Source of the DNA: JAWPMT01 sp965267435
GTDB lineage: Bacteria; Bacteroidota; Bacteroidia; Cytophagales; Cyclobacteriaceae
NCBI GenBank assembly: GCA_965267435.1
Contig: OZ253960.1
Span: forward strand, 3,844,001 to 3,908,000
Direction: 5' to 3'
Length of the DNA stretch: 64,000 bases
Shown: one piece after another, positions 1-7,964 of the stretch
How the letters are laid out: every line of letters starts with the position of its first letter
How positions within the stretch are numbered: position 1 is the stretch's first letter
Program-made: the position numbers and the translations under genes
Notes under the pieces: generated by a model
Databases searched by the model: none
What the model was told of the DNA's origin: nothing
The model's input: the letters and a program-made list of their open reading frames with translations, nothing else

Positions 1-472
1 GCATGAGGGTACCGCTCCACTTGTCTTTATTGGCAGCCATCGCCCGCGCCGTACCCAGCCATGTGGCCATGTGCATGTCGTGACCACAAGAGTGCATCGT
101 CCCGACCATCGCACCATTCCACTCCACTTCAACCTCGCTCGCATAGGGAAGCTCAGACTTCTCATACATCGGAAGCGCATCCATATCTGTCCTATAGAGG
201 ATCTGAGGACCTGCACCATTCTTGAGCATGCCGACAATGCCGTATCCACCAAAATTTTCCGTCACCTCAAAGCCCACTTTTCGAAGTTCGCCCGCCAGCT
301 TGGCAGAAGTCTCTTTTTCGCGGAGTGAGATCTCCGGATTCTGGTGAATGTCTTTGTAGAAGCTGACTAGATAATCGATGTCGTCAGCGATCGCCGATCG
401 ATCAATGATTGGGGGATTGCCGTTGAAACTTGCCAGTGGCATGACCAGCAACACGAAGAGCAGTTTTTTCAT
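1..472 (-). CDS. M20-family amidohydrolase/peptidase, 3' end cut off by window
   Basis: The reverse strand from the ATG at 472 is open to the window edge (157 codons). The product begins with a signal-peptide-like stretch (MKKLLFVLLVMPLASF), so it is probably exported. Two motifs identify the M20 aminoacylase/IAA-amino-acid hydrolase type: RTDMDALP near residue 100, carrying the metal-site Asp, and HSCGHDMHMA near residue 135, which matches the family's HACGHDxH metal-binding signature. Members hydrolyse N-acyl amino acids or small peptides using two metal ions; the substrate here cannot be named. An exact TAAGTTTG (-7 element) lies about 23 nt upstream. The rest of the gene lies outside the window. 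Confidence 0.85.
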   Translation of the reverse strand, partial: MKKLLFVLLVMPLASFNGNPPIIDRSAIADDIDYLVSFYKDIHQNPEISLREKETSAKLAGELRKVGFEVTENFGGYGIVGMLKNGAGPQILYRTDMDALPMYEKSELPYASEVEVEWNGAMVGTMHSCGHDMHMATWLGTARAMAANKDKWSGTLM

Positions 473-494
473 GATTCTTGACTTTGAGCAATGA

Positions 495-502
495 CAAACT
501 TA
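495..502 (-). promoter_or_regulatory. Bacteroidota -7 element for the M20 gene
   Basis: On the reverse strand this reads TAAGTTTG, an exact match to the Bacteroidota -7 consensus TAnnTTTG. It sits 23 nt upstream of the ATG at 472. No TTG was found at the usual -33 distance, so the assignment rests on the -7 box and position only. Confidence 0.35.
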
Positions 503-653
503 AGGAAATCCATCCACTAGTTGTCCGTCGCCGCAAAAGGATATTGGACCGAATGTCTGCCAGAATCCAACACTTATGTCAGGCGGAAGTAGATTCACGA
601 AGCGAACTGCTGTACGGGTAGTTTGCTAAAAACGACTTGTGACAATAACAGCG

Positions 654-1075
654 CTAGGTAAAAGCGAAAGTCAGGAAGAAAATAACTGCCCGATAGACAA
701 ACCGGGCGAGAAATAGGCTCAATAAGATGGCAATCCCCCATGGAAATGCAGAAGATCCACCGGTAGCCCAAAATTCCTTGAGCCAGTGATGGGGTTGGCT
801 AAGAAGTACAGGAGATTGGCAAAGAGAAAATTGAGATAGGAGAAAGGAATTTCCGACGCTTGCCATCAAGGTTGCCACGTGTCATCTGCCCGGGTTTAAA
901 GAACCAAATAGTCCAAACTCACCCACAACCTCTTGTCGAAGAAAAACACATTGGTCACCAACTCACCAACCAACCTTCTCAAAGAATGGTCAGAATTCTC
1001 TTTGTTTTTCTGGCCGCACTCCCCACAGTAAGCGCGCTCGATCGGCTGACCACAATTAGGACATGTTTCGACCAT
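654..1075 (-). pseudogene. degraded DUF3667-type zinc-ribbon membrane protein
   Basis: The reverse strand from the ATG at 1075 encodes 59 residues with an N-terminal zinc ribbon (CPNCGQ, then CGECGQKN), then stops at 896-898. One frame over, the sequence continues as KPGQMTRG then LDGKRRKFLSP, the 'PG...GKR' signature of DUF3667 proteins. A further shift leads to a hydrophobic stretch (FANLLYFLANPIT), and another to a transmembrane-like tail ending at 654. At least two or three indels break the frame. The total, about 140 residues, is shorter than I expect for this family, so an internal deletion is also likely. Intact members are membrane proteins of unknown function. Sequencing error cannot be excluded, but several shifts plus the short length favour a true relic. 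Confidence 0.6.
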
Positions 1076-1162
1076 AGACCCTATAAATGAGCCGCACGAC
1101 GAGGAATTGTCCGCTGGATACGTCCACTTTTCCTAACTTCAAAGAAAATCTAAAACTCTTCA

Positions 1163-2625
1163 ATGAAGCTACTTATAGCCTCCTCCCTGTTGCTCTCCAC
1201 ATTGTGGAGCCTTGCCCAGCCACAATCAATCGAGCAAGTCGTCACCAAAGACAAAATTCAGGCGCACATTGGCTTTCTCGCATCTGATGCCTTGCGCGGT
1301 CGCGATACCGGGTCCCCGGAATTGCAGATTGCCGCAGAGTATGCCAAAGCCCTCTTCCGATCCATCGGTGTTCGAGCATTTGAAAAGTACCCGGACTACT
1401 TTCAGCCCGTACCGCTCACCGAGCAATCCGCACCGGAGTCTGGGTCTATCGATATTGGCGGTACTTCGCTGAGCCTCGGTACTGATGCGCTATGGTTGCC
1501 GGAGGGGACATAGAGCTTACCGCAGACATCGTCTATGTCAACTACGGTGAGCCCGCCGATTTTGAGGCGAAAGATCTAACTGGCAAGGTGGTCGTGGCCC
1601 TTTGCGGTGCCCCCGGGGTAAGCAACCCACGGGAGTGGTTTGGGATCTCGCGGGACAAGCGTGCTCGCGCAGAAACTGCTGGTGCGGTGGCCCTCATCGA
1701 GTTGTACAATAGCACGGGCATTCCGTGGAGCTTGTTGACCAGATTTTTGGGAAGAACCAGGGTAAGCATCGACGATGGTGGTAGTGATCTTCTGTCCATA
1801 TGGGTCAATGACTCCAACAACGAAAAAATCGAACTCTTCCGAGGGGAAGATGCTACGGCTTCCATGAAGATCGAGGGGGCAATATCACGATCAATAGCAT
1901 CGCAGAATGTCGTCGGATATATCGAAGGGACAGACCCTGAGCTGAAAGACGAATATATAGTGTACTCCGCCCACTACGATCACGTAGGCGTCGGACGACC
2001 CGATGACGAGGGAGACAGCATCTACAACGGCGCACGAGACAATGCAGTAGGTACAGTCACCGTACTCTCGATGGCTGAATACTTCGCTCAGCATCCTCCG
2101 AAGCGATCGGCGCTGTTCATCCTATTCACCGCAGAAGAAAAAGGTCTGCTGGGTAGTCGCCACTACGTGGAAAACTCACCTGTCAGCCTTGATCAGATCG
2201 TCTACTGCTTCAACAGCGACAATGGCGGCTACAATGACACCTCACTCGCCACTATCATCGGACTGGATCGGACGACCGCAAGGGATGAGATCGTCGAGGC
2301 ATGCGAGACCTTCGGACTCCAGGCCATCGAAGACCCGGCAAAGGAACAAGGCCTCTTCGATCGGTCGGACAACGTCAACTTCGCAGCGAAAGGAATCCCC
2401 GCCCCTACCTTCAGTCTGGGATTTACAGCTTTCGATGAAGAGATAGGCAAGTACTATCACAGGCCCGGTGACGATCCCGAGTCCCTGGATTATGAGTACC
2501 TATTGAAGTTTTTTAGGGCCTATGTCTATTCAGGACTACTCATTGCAGATCGAGAGGACAGGCCGTTCTGGGTTGAGGGAGACAAGTACCACGAAGCAGG
2601 AATGAACTTGTACAATGGACAATAA
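1163..2625 (+). pseudogene. M28 zinc aminopeptidase with one-base frameshift
   Basis: Two overlapping frames join into one secreted M28 peptidase of about 487 residues. Frame one starts at 1163 with a signal peptide (MKLLIASSLLLSTLWSLAQ) and stops at 1513. Frame two supplies the rest from about 1507 to 2625. The break is at the GGGG run 1504-1507; a fifth G would restore one frame (...LWLPEG then DIELTADI...). The second part has a PA-like insert, then the M28 metal ligands in order: SAHYDHVG, GARDNAVGT, TAEEKGLLGS and a late YYHRPGDD. The family cleaves N-terminal amino acids or peptides in the periplasm or outside. All catalytic motifs survive, so this is either a recent pseudogene or a homopolymer error. 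The 3' end overlaps the cupin gene by 11 nt, suggesting co-transcription. Confidence 0.8.
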
Positions 2626-2953
2626 CTACTTTCAAAAACTCGCGGAGATTCCCATCCAGGAATTGATGCCGGGATTCAAGGGAAAGTTGATGCACATGGA
2701 AACCATGACGATTGCTTATTGGGAGATCGACAAAGGCAGCGTGCTACCAGAGCATCATCATCCTCATGAACAGACAGCCAATGTGATCAGCGGCGAGTTA
2801 GAACTCACTGTCGGCGGCGAGACCAGGGTGCTCACCTTTGGAGAAGTAGCTACGATCCCGGGAGATGTGCCCCACAGCGGCAAAGCATTGACGGACTGTG
2901 TGGTCATAGATGTCTTCTCGCCGGTACGGGAGGACTATCGCCTGGTGGACTGA
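2615..2953 (+). CDS. single-domain cupin protein
   Basis: A 112-residue protein made almost entirely of one cupin_2 barrel. Motif 1 (GSVLPEHHHPHEQ, about residues 41-53) provides the clustered His and Glu/Gln metal ligands. Motif 2 (PGDVPHSG, about residues 89-96) provides the last His. Small cupins of this type bind a metal and may be sugar- or oxo-acid isomerases, dioxygenases or simple binding proteins; nothing here decides among these. The ATG at 2615 lies inside the end of the M28 peptidase gene (11-nt overlap), so the two are probably translated from one transcript. No signal peptide is visible, so it is cytoplasmic. Confidence 0.8.
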   Translation: MDNNYFQKLAEIPIQELMPGFKGKLMHMETMTIAYWEIDKGSVLPEHHHPHEQTANVISGELELTVGGETRVLTFGEVATIPGDVPHSGKALTDCVVIDVFSPVREDYRLVD

Positions 2954-3040
2954 TGGTGAAAGTTGAGGACTCCACCGTACTGGCGAGAGAGCAATCAAGA
3001 TAAAAGAGACGGCTTGCAACTACGAAGACTGATCCCAATA

Positions 3041-3071
3041 GAAGTGGAGAAGTTGAGGAGTTTAGAAGTTG
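3041..3071. repeat. left flank repeat of the four-helix-bundle gene
   Basis: A purine-rich block built from variants of GAAGTTGAGGAGT, ending 20 nt before the four-helix-bundle start codon. Its reverse complement recurs downstream of the gene: CAACTTCTA at 3464-3472 and ACTCCTCAACT around 3490-3500. The gene is therefore enclosed by imperfect inverted repeats. Confidence 0.55.
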
Positions 3072-3090
3072 TTTTACCTAGTTTTCAATT

Positions 3091-3450
3091 ATGAGTATTT
3101 ATGCATTCGAAAAACTAGACGTCTGGCAAAAGACGAGAGAGCTGGTCCAAAACATTTACCTATTAACATCCGCATTTCCCGATGACGAGAGGTTCGGTCT
3201 TACCAGCCAACTCCGCAGAGCAGCGGTTTCGGTTAGTAGCAATATCGCCGAAGGGAGTACACGACAAAGTAGAAGAGATAAGGCTCGTTTTTATGAGATT
3301 AGCTACGGCAGTCTGATCGAAGTTCTAAACCAACTGATTTTGGCAATGGATCTCGCGTTCTTATCGAAAGATCAGCTCGTCGAAGTTAGAGAGATGATAG
3401 AAGAAGTAAGCAGAATGTTAAATGCTCTTCACCGATCCGCGAAAGACTGA
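3091..3450 (+). CDS. four helix bundle protein (23S rRNA IVS-type family)
   Basis: A 119-residue, mostly helical protein. It begins with the family's usual FEKLDVWQKTRELV opening and contains FGLTSQLRRAAVSVSSNIAEG, the hallmark of proteins first seen in 23S rRNA intervening sequences and related to the Avd accessory fold of diversity-generating retroelements. Length is normal. The biochemical role is unknown; the fold makes basic pentameric barrels that may bind nucleic acid. No reverse transcriptase or variable repeat is nearby, so a retroelement role is not supported. The gene stands alone, with imperfect inverted repeats on both sides, suggesting a small transmissible unit (inference). Confidence 0.85.
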   Translation: MSIYAFEKLDVWQKTRELVQNIYLLTSAFPDDERFGLTSQLRRAAVSVSSNIAEGSTRQSRRDKARFYEISYGSLIEVLNQLILAMDLAFLSKDQLVEVREMIEEVSRMLNALHRSAKD

Positions 3451-3459
3451 CGATCCAAG

Positions 3460-3503
3460 CCCTCAACTTCTACACCTCTCCACTCCTACACTCCTCAACT
3501 CTC
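3460..3503. repeat. right flank repeat of the four-helix-bundle gene
   Basis: A pyrimidine-rich block (CCTCAACTTCTACACC..., then CACTCCTACACTCCTCAACTC) starting 10 nt after the stop codon of the four-helix-bundle gene. It holds reverse-complement copies of units at 3041-3071, and is itself internally repetitive (CTCCTACA / CTCCTCAA). Confidence 0.55.
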
Positions 3504-3585
3504 AACGACCACTTTTAACGACTTTTTAGAAGCTCCGACCCGATCTGGCAAGAAGATTGCTGCGATTACCTCAAAATTGGAGCCG

Positions 3586-4092
3586 ATGAAAAGATTAGTG
3601 TGGTTGCTATGGTTGCCAATCCTGTTGGTGAGCTGTGCAGAAGATGATGAAGTAGATGCAGGAGTGCTCTCTCTGTCCTTCTACGAATCTTCAGTACTCT
3701 CCGGTGATTATCCCTATGTCTCCGAGGGTGGGGGCTTGGTCTTGCACAGATACTTCATGGCACAGGATGAGCCGAACATCGCCGACGATGAATATTCCGA
3801 GGATTTCCTTGTCGAGCTTCCCGCGACGATTGGTGATGAATTCCTCCTGGAAGGAGATGATCTCCGCAACCTCAATGTCTTATACAATCGATACTGCTTT
3901 TGCTTGTCTGGTGACATCATACAGATCACCGGCGGCGAAATATATGGATCCCGGGTGGCGCAGGGCTGGTTGATAGAGGTAGACATCTCTTACGAACAGA
4001 GCTATCGCAATCCACAAGATGGAGAGATCGTGGTGGTCGACGTGGACTCTATCAGCTTCTCAGGAATATTCAGGGAGCGGCTACGACCTTGA
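3586..4092 (+). CDS. hypothetical lipoprotein
   Basis: A 168-residue protein starting at the ATG at 3586; an in-frame TTG lies three codons upstream. The signal peptide (MKRLVWLLWLPILLVSC) ends in a lipobox with Cys at about residue 17. The following EDDEVDAG is acidic, as is common for Bacteroidota surface lipoproteins. The rest is rich in beta-prone residues with paired Cys (CFC, near residue 105). I do not recognise a domain. It stands alone between the four-helix-bundle gene and the CoA-binding gene. Confidence 0.65.
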   Translation: MKRLVWLLWLPILLVSCAEDDEVDAGVLSLSFYESSVLSGDYPYVSEGGGLVLHRYFMAQDEPNIADDEYSEDFLVELPATIGDEFLLEGDDLRNLNVLYNRYCFCLSGDIIQITGGEIYGSRVAQGWLIEVDISYEQSYRNPQDGEIVVVDVDSISFSGIFRERLRP

Positions 4093-4199
4093 AGGTCTCG
4101 TGCTACCTTGCCCATCACGTAGATCACTACTTAACTCCCCCGCGCCAATGACCTCCGTCATGGCTTTTTGAGCAGCATCACAGGAGATTTGCCTAAAAA

Positions 4200-4646
4200 A
4201 TGCTACAGCTTGACCTCATCAATCGGTTCATGGACAGCCGCCGAATCGCCGTGGTCGGCGTCTCACGAAAGAAGGACTTACCGGCAAACTATATTCTCAA
4301 AAAGCTAAAGGCTTCGGGGTACGAGGCCGTGGCAATTAACCCCAATGCTGATGAGATCGACGGCGACCGGTGCTACCCATCAATCAAGGAGTTGCAGGAG
4401 CGACCCGAAGCGGTCATGCTAGCCGGCACTCCCGCTACTTCTGAGAACGTCATAGAGGAGTGTGCCGAAGCAGGCATTTCGCTCGTATGGATGCACCGGG
4501 GAATGGGTCCCGGCAGCTACTCGCGCCGAGCAGAGATCAAGTGCCTCGAACAAGGGATCGATGCCATCACCAACGGCTGTCCGATGATGTTCATCAAGCC
4601 CGTGGACCCCTTCCACCGACTGCTGCGATGGTTCAAGAGATTTTGA
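4200..4646 (+). CDS. CoA-binding domain protein (YccU-like)
   Basis: A 148-residue cytoplasmic protein formed by a single Rossmann-type CoA-binding domain (CoA_binding_2). Visible signatures are the N-terminal RRIAVVGVSRKK loop, VAINPNADEIDG after the second strand, AVMLAGTPATS, and GCPMMFIKPVD near the C-terminus. Length and motif order match stand-alone YccU-type proteins related to succinyl-CoA synthetase alpha. Their precise role is unknown. The gene is monocistronic and converges with the RES toxin gene, with a 9-nt gap. Confidence 0.85.
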   Translation: MLQLDLINRFMDSRRIAVVGVSRKKDLPANYILKKLKASGYEAVAINPNADEIDGDRCYPSIKELQERPEAVMLAGTPATSENVIEECAEAGISLVWMHRGMGPGSYSRRAEIKCLEQGIDAITNGCPMMFIKPVDPFHRLLRWFKRF

Positions 4647-4655
4647 GGAGCGCGC

Positions 4656-5111
4656 TTACTTGTTAGCGAGAAGACGGTCATCCAAAATGAGCGGCCTTAC
4701 ATCCACGACCCGGATAATCCCATAGTCTACGTGCAATGGATTGAGTACAAAGTTGAACTCAGTAGGAATGATGGCGCTTGGTACTCTCAAGCAAAGACAC
4801 CCCGATTCAAAGTGGCGAGTGCCCAACTCCACGGTCTGGGACGTATGGGGATATCTGTTCCACCCAGGTGAGAGACTGTCTATCTTGTCGATAGGTAAGC
4901 CCTCAGGAAACTCAATCTCTACACAGAATAGATTCTTAGACAGTCTGGCACTTGATAAGTTGGCCAGGATCTCCAACGCCGCCAGCGCAAGGGTAGCCGA
5001 AGTGTACAGCATCGGAGTGCCCTTTTTGTTCCATCGGCCTCCATACAGCATGGCACCTGTCCCTGACAGGTCATGAGCATATGCCCTGGAGGTGATTCGA
5101 TGGAGAATCAT
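4656..5111 (-). CDS. RES-domain toxin of a Xre/RES toxin-antitoxin pair
   Basis: A 151-residue RES-domain protein. Diagnostic residues appear in order: the N-terminal Arg (HRITSRAY), GGRWNKKGTPMLYTS with the RWN and Tyr-x-Ser features, and LAALEILAN with the conserved Glu. Characterised RES toxins (MbcT and relatives) deplete NAD+; ParT modifies Prs by ADP-ribosylation. The start overlaps the antitoxin stop as TGATG, giving translational coupling with the antitoxin first, the usual order for this family. The key residues look intact, so an active toxin is likely. Confidence 0.88.
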   Translation of the reverse strand: MILHRITSRAYAHDLSGTGAMLYGGRWNKKGTPMLYTSATLALAALEILANLSSARLSKNLFCVEIEFPEGLPIDKIDSLSPGWNRYPHTSQTVELGTRHFESGCLCLRVPSAIIPTEFNFVLNPLHVDYGIIRVVDVRPLILDDRLLANK

Positions 5112-5506
5112 CAGGAATATACACCCTGCTCTATCCTCCCGAGGATATCTCTGATGATGGAAAGACCCGTGTCATTCTGCATGTAGTCCAGCGGCCGCTT
5201 GTGACCCAATGCCAACAATGGGGTACGAATCCACTCCTTGAAGGAATCGGTGTCACCCAAAATAGCTGAACCGAACTGATACAAAGAAGCAATCTGGAGC
5301 ACCCGGTCACTTACTACTGGACTCAACAATTCCTGATCTTTTACTTTTTCGATGGTCCGCTTGCTCACAGGGAGCAACGCTGAGAATTCGGTCAAGTTGA
5401 AGCCCGTCATGTCCATGATCGACAAGAAATCTGCTTTGGTGATGCCGTCTGTAGCTGTGCGATACCTTACAGCCGGATCGTTCAGGATGTTGCCATCTGA
5501 AGCCAT
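5111..5506 (-). CDS. Xre/MbcA/ParS-type antitoxin (DUF2384)
   Basis: A 131-residue antitoxin upstream of the RES toxin. The N-terminal part (GFNLTEFSALLPVSKRTIEKV) is the Xre-like helix-turn-helix. The C-terminal half (FKEWIRTPLLALGHKRPLDY, then ILGRIEQGVYS) is the DUF2384 toxin-binding region. I chose the ATG at 5506 over an in-frame ATG at 5566. The longer form would place the repeated TTCGCA sites and a -7-like TATATTTA inside the gene, and it adds residues unlike the family. Such antitoxins usually repress their own promoter. Confidence 0.88.
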   Translation of the reverse strand: MASDGNILNDPAVRYRTATDGITKADFLSIMDMTGFNLTEFSALLPVSKRTIEKVKDQELLSPVVSDRVLQIASLYQFGSAILGDTDSFKEWIRTPLLALGHKRPLDYMQNDTGLSIIRDILGRIEQGVYS

Positions 5507-5521
5507 GAGAAAGGAATTTAT

Positions 5522-5529
5522 TAAATATA
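5522..5529 (-). promoter_or_regulatory. candidate -7 element of the toxin-antitoxin operon
   Basis: Reads TATATTTA on the reverse strand, one mismatch from TAnnTTTG, 16 nt upstream of the antitoxin ATG. The TTCGCA operator repeats lie immediately upstream, where a -33 element would be. Confidence 0.35.
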
Positions 5530-5537
5530 CGAATCTT

Positions 5538-5565
5538 TTCGCAAAATGATGCGAATTTTTTCGCA
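5538..5565 (-). promoter_or_regulatory. candidate autoregulatory operator (TTCGCA repeats)
   Basis: A perfect inverted repeat, TTCGCA at 5538-5543 and TGCGAA at 5550-5555 with a 6-nt spacer, is followed by a third TTCGCA at 5560-5565. It lies 32 nt upstream of the antitoxin start and overlaps the expected promoter, as for self-repressing toxin-antitoxin operons. Binding by the antitoxin is inferred. Confidence 0.55.
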
Positions 5566-5569
5566 TACT

Positions 5570-6031
5570 TCAACTAACCTCCAGAATCACCCACGCCTTG
5601 CCAGCCATTTGGATGGAATCACCCACTTTCTTGCCAAGCAACTGGTGTGCAATTGGGGCTGTGGCAGACACGGCGAAGAACTTCTGGCCATCCAATACGA
5701 CCTCACCTAATGAAGCAGCAATAAAGTAGTTGGCCCCGGACGTTACAACGAGGCTCCCAAATGCTATACTTTCTGGGGAACCACTGAGTTTCACCTGATC
5801 CAGCGCCTTCTTGAGTTTCGCCACCTCTTCCATCTGACCGGCAAGCCGCTCCTTTTCCAGATGCATCATGGCCCTGCCCGTCTCATACTTATCGCCCGCG
5901 CTGCTCTTGGTCTCATTATTAGCAGATGACTGCACTTCCTTCTCTCGCGACTGCAGGGCAGACAGTCGCTCCCCCACTACCTCCAGGCACCGGGCGTGCA
6001 ACCGGGACTTTAAGTCGGAAGTATCCGACAT
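5570..6031 (-). CDS. GreA/GreB C-terminal-like protein
   Basis: A 153-residue cytoplasmic protein. The first 85 or so residues form a charged coiled-coil (DLKSRLHARCLEVV..., then KERLAGQMEEVAKLKKALDQV). A GreA/GreB C-terminal-like beta domain follows (VVTSGANYFIAASLG, then TAPIAHQLLGKKVGDSI). The arrangement resembles a transcription-cleavage factor, but the N-terminal part lacks an obvious canonical acidic-tip sequence. Related Bacteroidota proteins have, as I recall, been mislabelled '3-oxoacyl-ACP synthase'. The ATG at 6031 is one base after the dehydrogenase stop (TGAtATG); the longer in-frame extension lies inside that gene and is rejected. Confidence 0.7.
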   Translation of the reverse strand: MSDTSDLKSRLHARCLEVVGERLSALQSREKEVQSSANNETKSSAGDKYETGRAMMHLEKERLAGQMEEVAKLKKALDQVKLSGSPESIAFGSLVVTSGANYFIAASLGEVVLDGQKFFAVSATAPIAHQLLGKKVGDSIQMAGKAWVILEVS

Positions 6032-6032
6032 A

Positions 6033-7568
6033 TCAAAGATCAAACTTGATCCCCTGCGCCAGTGGCAGCTCTCGCGAGTAGTTGATGGTGTTGGTTTGGC
6101 GTCGCATGTAGGCCTTCCATGAATCGGAGCCAGACTCCCGCCCTCCACCGGTCTCTTTCTCTCCGCCGAATGCACCGCCGATCTCAGCGCCTGACGTACC
6201 AATATTGACATTGGCGATACCACAGTCAGACCCGGCGTGGGAAAGGAAGAGCTCAGCTTCTCGCATGTTAGTCGTCATAATGGCCGACGACAGCCCTTGA
6301 GGTACGGCATTTTGCATCTCAATCGCCTCTTCAGTAGATGCACACTTGATGAGGTACAGGATGGGTGCGAAGGTCTCGTTGCAGACGATGTCGTAGTCGT
6401 TGCGCACCTCGTAGATCGCTGGTTTGACATAGCAGCCGGACTCGTAGCCCTCGCCATTCAAAACTTCCCCTTCGATGATGGCATTACCTCCCTGATCCAC
6501 GATTTGCTGCATGGCCGACTCGTACATGCCGACCGCATCCTTGTCGATCAATGGACCCACGTGATTGTTCTCATCCAGAGGGTCACCGATTTCAAGCTGG
6601 GCATAGGCATTCACCAGGCGGTTCTTGACGTCTTCGAATAGCTTTTCGTGGATGATGAGGCGGCGGGTACTGGTGCATCTCTGACCAGCAGTGCCCACAG
6701 CACCAAACACTGCTCCCGGAATGACAATATCTAAGTCGGCGTGCTCGGTGATGATGATGGCGTTGTTGCCTCCGAGTTCGAGGATGGTCTTGCCTAGTCT
6801 ACGACCGACCGTTTCACCCACAGCTTTTCCCATTCTCGTAGAGCCCGTGGCCGAGATCAGCGGGATGCGGGTATCCGCTGCCAATTTCTTACCTATCTCC
6901 ACATCGCCTACAACCAAGCCACAAACGCCAGGGTGGATACCGTTTTTCTGGAAGACATCAGCTGCGATGTGCTGGCAGGCGATGGCTGAAAGGGGCACCT
7001 TCTCTGAAGGCTTCCACACACATACATCACCACATACCCAGGCGATGGCTGCATTCCACGACCACACCGCTACCGGGAAGTTGAAAGCGGATATGATCCC
7101 TACAGTGCCCATCGGATGCCACTGCTCGTACATTCGGTGCGAAGGCCGCTCGGAGTGCATGGTCAGCCCGTAAAGCTGACGTGAGAGCCCTACAGCAAAA
7201 TCACAGATGTCGATCATTTCCTGGACTTCACCGAGTCCTTCCTGCAAGGACTTGCCCATTTCATAGGAGACGAGTTTACCGAGGGCATCTTTCTTTTCAC
7301 GAAGTGCCTCTCCTAGCTGGCGGACGATTTCTCCTCGCTTCGGAGCGGGCAGCACGCGCCATTCGACAAAGGCTTCCTGAGCGGCAGTGATTACTTTCTC
7401 ATAGGCCTCATCATCGGCGAGGCTTACCTTGGCGATGGTCTGTCCGTCAACGGGAGACTCAGAGGCAATAGTGGCGCCACCTGAAGCCAGCCACTCATGG
7501 CCATAAGCGGCACCGTAGTTGGTGTCGGCAATTCCTAATTCTGCTAGAAAGGATCGATCGATATTCAT
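6033..7568 (-). CDS. ALDH7-type aldehyde dehydrogenase (aminoadipate/piperidine-6-carboxylate dehydrogenase-like)
   Basis: A 511-residue NAD(P)-dependent aldehyde dehydrogenase. FNFPVAVWSWN and the KPSEKVPL cofactor-site segment match the ALDH7 subgroup. The general-base Glu is in LELGGNN (about 264) and the nucleophilic Cys in GTAGQRCTSTRR (about 298). IGTSGAEIGGAFGGEKETGGGRESGSD near the C-terminus is typical of ALDH7A1/AmaB, which oxidise alpha-aminoadipic semialdehyde in lysine catabolism. No other lysine-degradation gene is visible here, so the substrate is a family-level inference. I start at the ATG at 7568, matching the family's opening (MNIDRSFLAELGI). The gene precedes the GreA-like gene with a 1-nt gap, so the two share a transcript. 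Confidence 0.87.
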   Translation of the reverse strand: MNIDRSFLAELGIADTNYGAAYGHEWLASGGATIASESPVDGQTIAKVSLADDEAYEKVITAAQEAFVEWRVLPAPKRGEIVRQLGEALREKKDALGKLVSYEMGKSLQEGLGEVQEMIDICDFAVGLSRQLYGLTMHSERPSHRMYEQWHPMGTVGIISAFNFPVAVWSWNAAIAWVCGDVCVWKPSEKVPLSAIACQHIAADVFQKNGIHPGVCGLVVGDVEIGKKLAADTRIPLISATGSTRMGKAVGETVGRRLGKTILELGGNNAIIITEHADLDIVIPGAVFGAVGTAGQRCTSTRRLIIHEKLFEDVKNRLVNAYAQLEIGDPLDENNHVGPLIDKDAVGMYESAMQQIVDQGGNAIIEGEVLNGEGYESGCYVKPAIYEVRNDYDIVCNETFAPILYLIKCASTEEAIEMQNAVPQGLSSAIMTTNMREAELFLSHAGSDCGIANVNIGTSGAEIGGAFGGEKETGGGRESGSDSWKAYMRRQTNTINYSRELPLAQGIKFDL

Positions 7569-7964
7569 GGGGTGAAAAATGTTGCTTATTCCAAAATTTG
7601 GCTGCAAAGCTACACATTAAATGAGTCCATTACATGACCCTCTCAATTATATGAATTCTCCCTGTCAACCTCCAAGATCCACCGCTCAAGCCGCGGAGGC
7701 TCCTCATTTTTGAGGGATCAAAAACGAGGCAAAAAATCCTTCCTTCCTACAAGGTCTTCCGAGAAATGGTCTCCCTCGAAAAAAGCTTGTGGCACCAAGG
7801 ACTAGCGAAAGAGTTTACCTTCGACCTGAATGAGTGGCACGACTGTGTATGAAGGAATCGCACCAACGACGAACTCAAGTAGAAGTCCAATACTCCACGG
7901 CCATCGTTTCAAGAGAAACTACCAATTGGGGTGAGCCGCTACTTTTTTTGATCCGGACCGCGAC
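7569..7964. other. intergenic stretch without a recognisable gene
   Basis: Separates the dehydrogenase start from the end of the M14 gene. It holds short open frames in both directions but none with a recognisable domain. A small perfect hairpin (CCTCA-TTTT-TGAGG near 7702) has no U-tract and is not a convincing terminator. A 28-codon forward frame near 7763-7849 (MVSLEKSLWHQG...) faintly recalls the start of a SnoaL-like protein but is too short to call. Confidence 0.5.

Noticed and set aside
71..328. 85-codon forward open frame
   Set aside because: It lies antisense to the M20 amidohydrolase, whose motifs are clear on the reverse strand.
3091..3450. Diversity-generating retroelement accessory gene (avd)
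   Set aside because: The fold family is related, but no reverse transcriptase, template repeat or variable repeat is present nearby.
7702..7716. Hairpin CCTCA-TTTT-TGAGG as a terminator
   Set aside because: The stem is only 5 bp and no U-tract follows in either direction.
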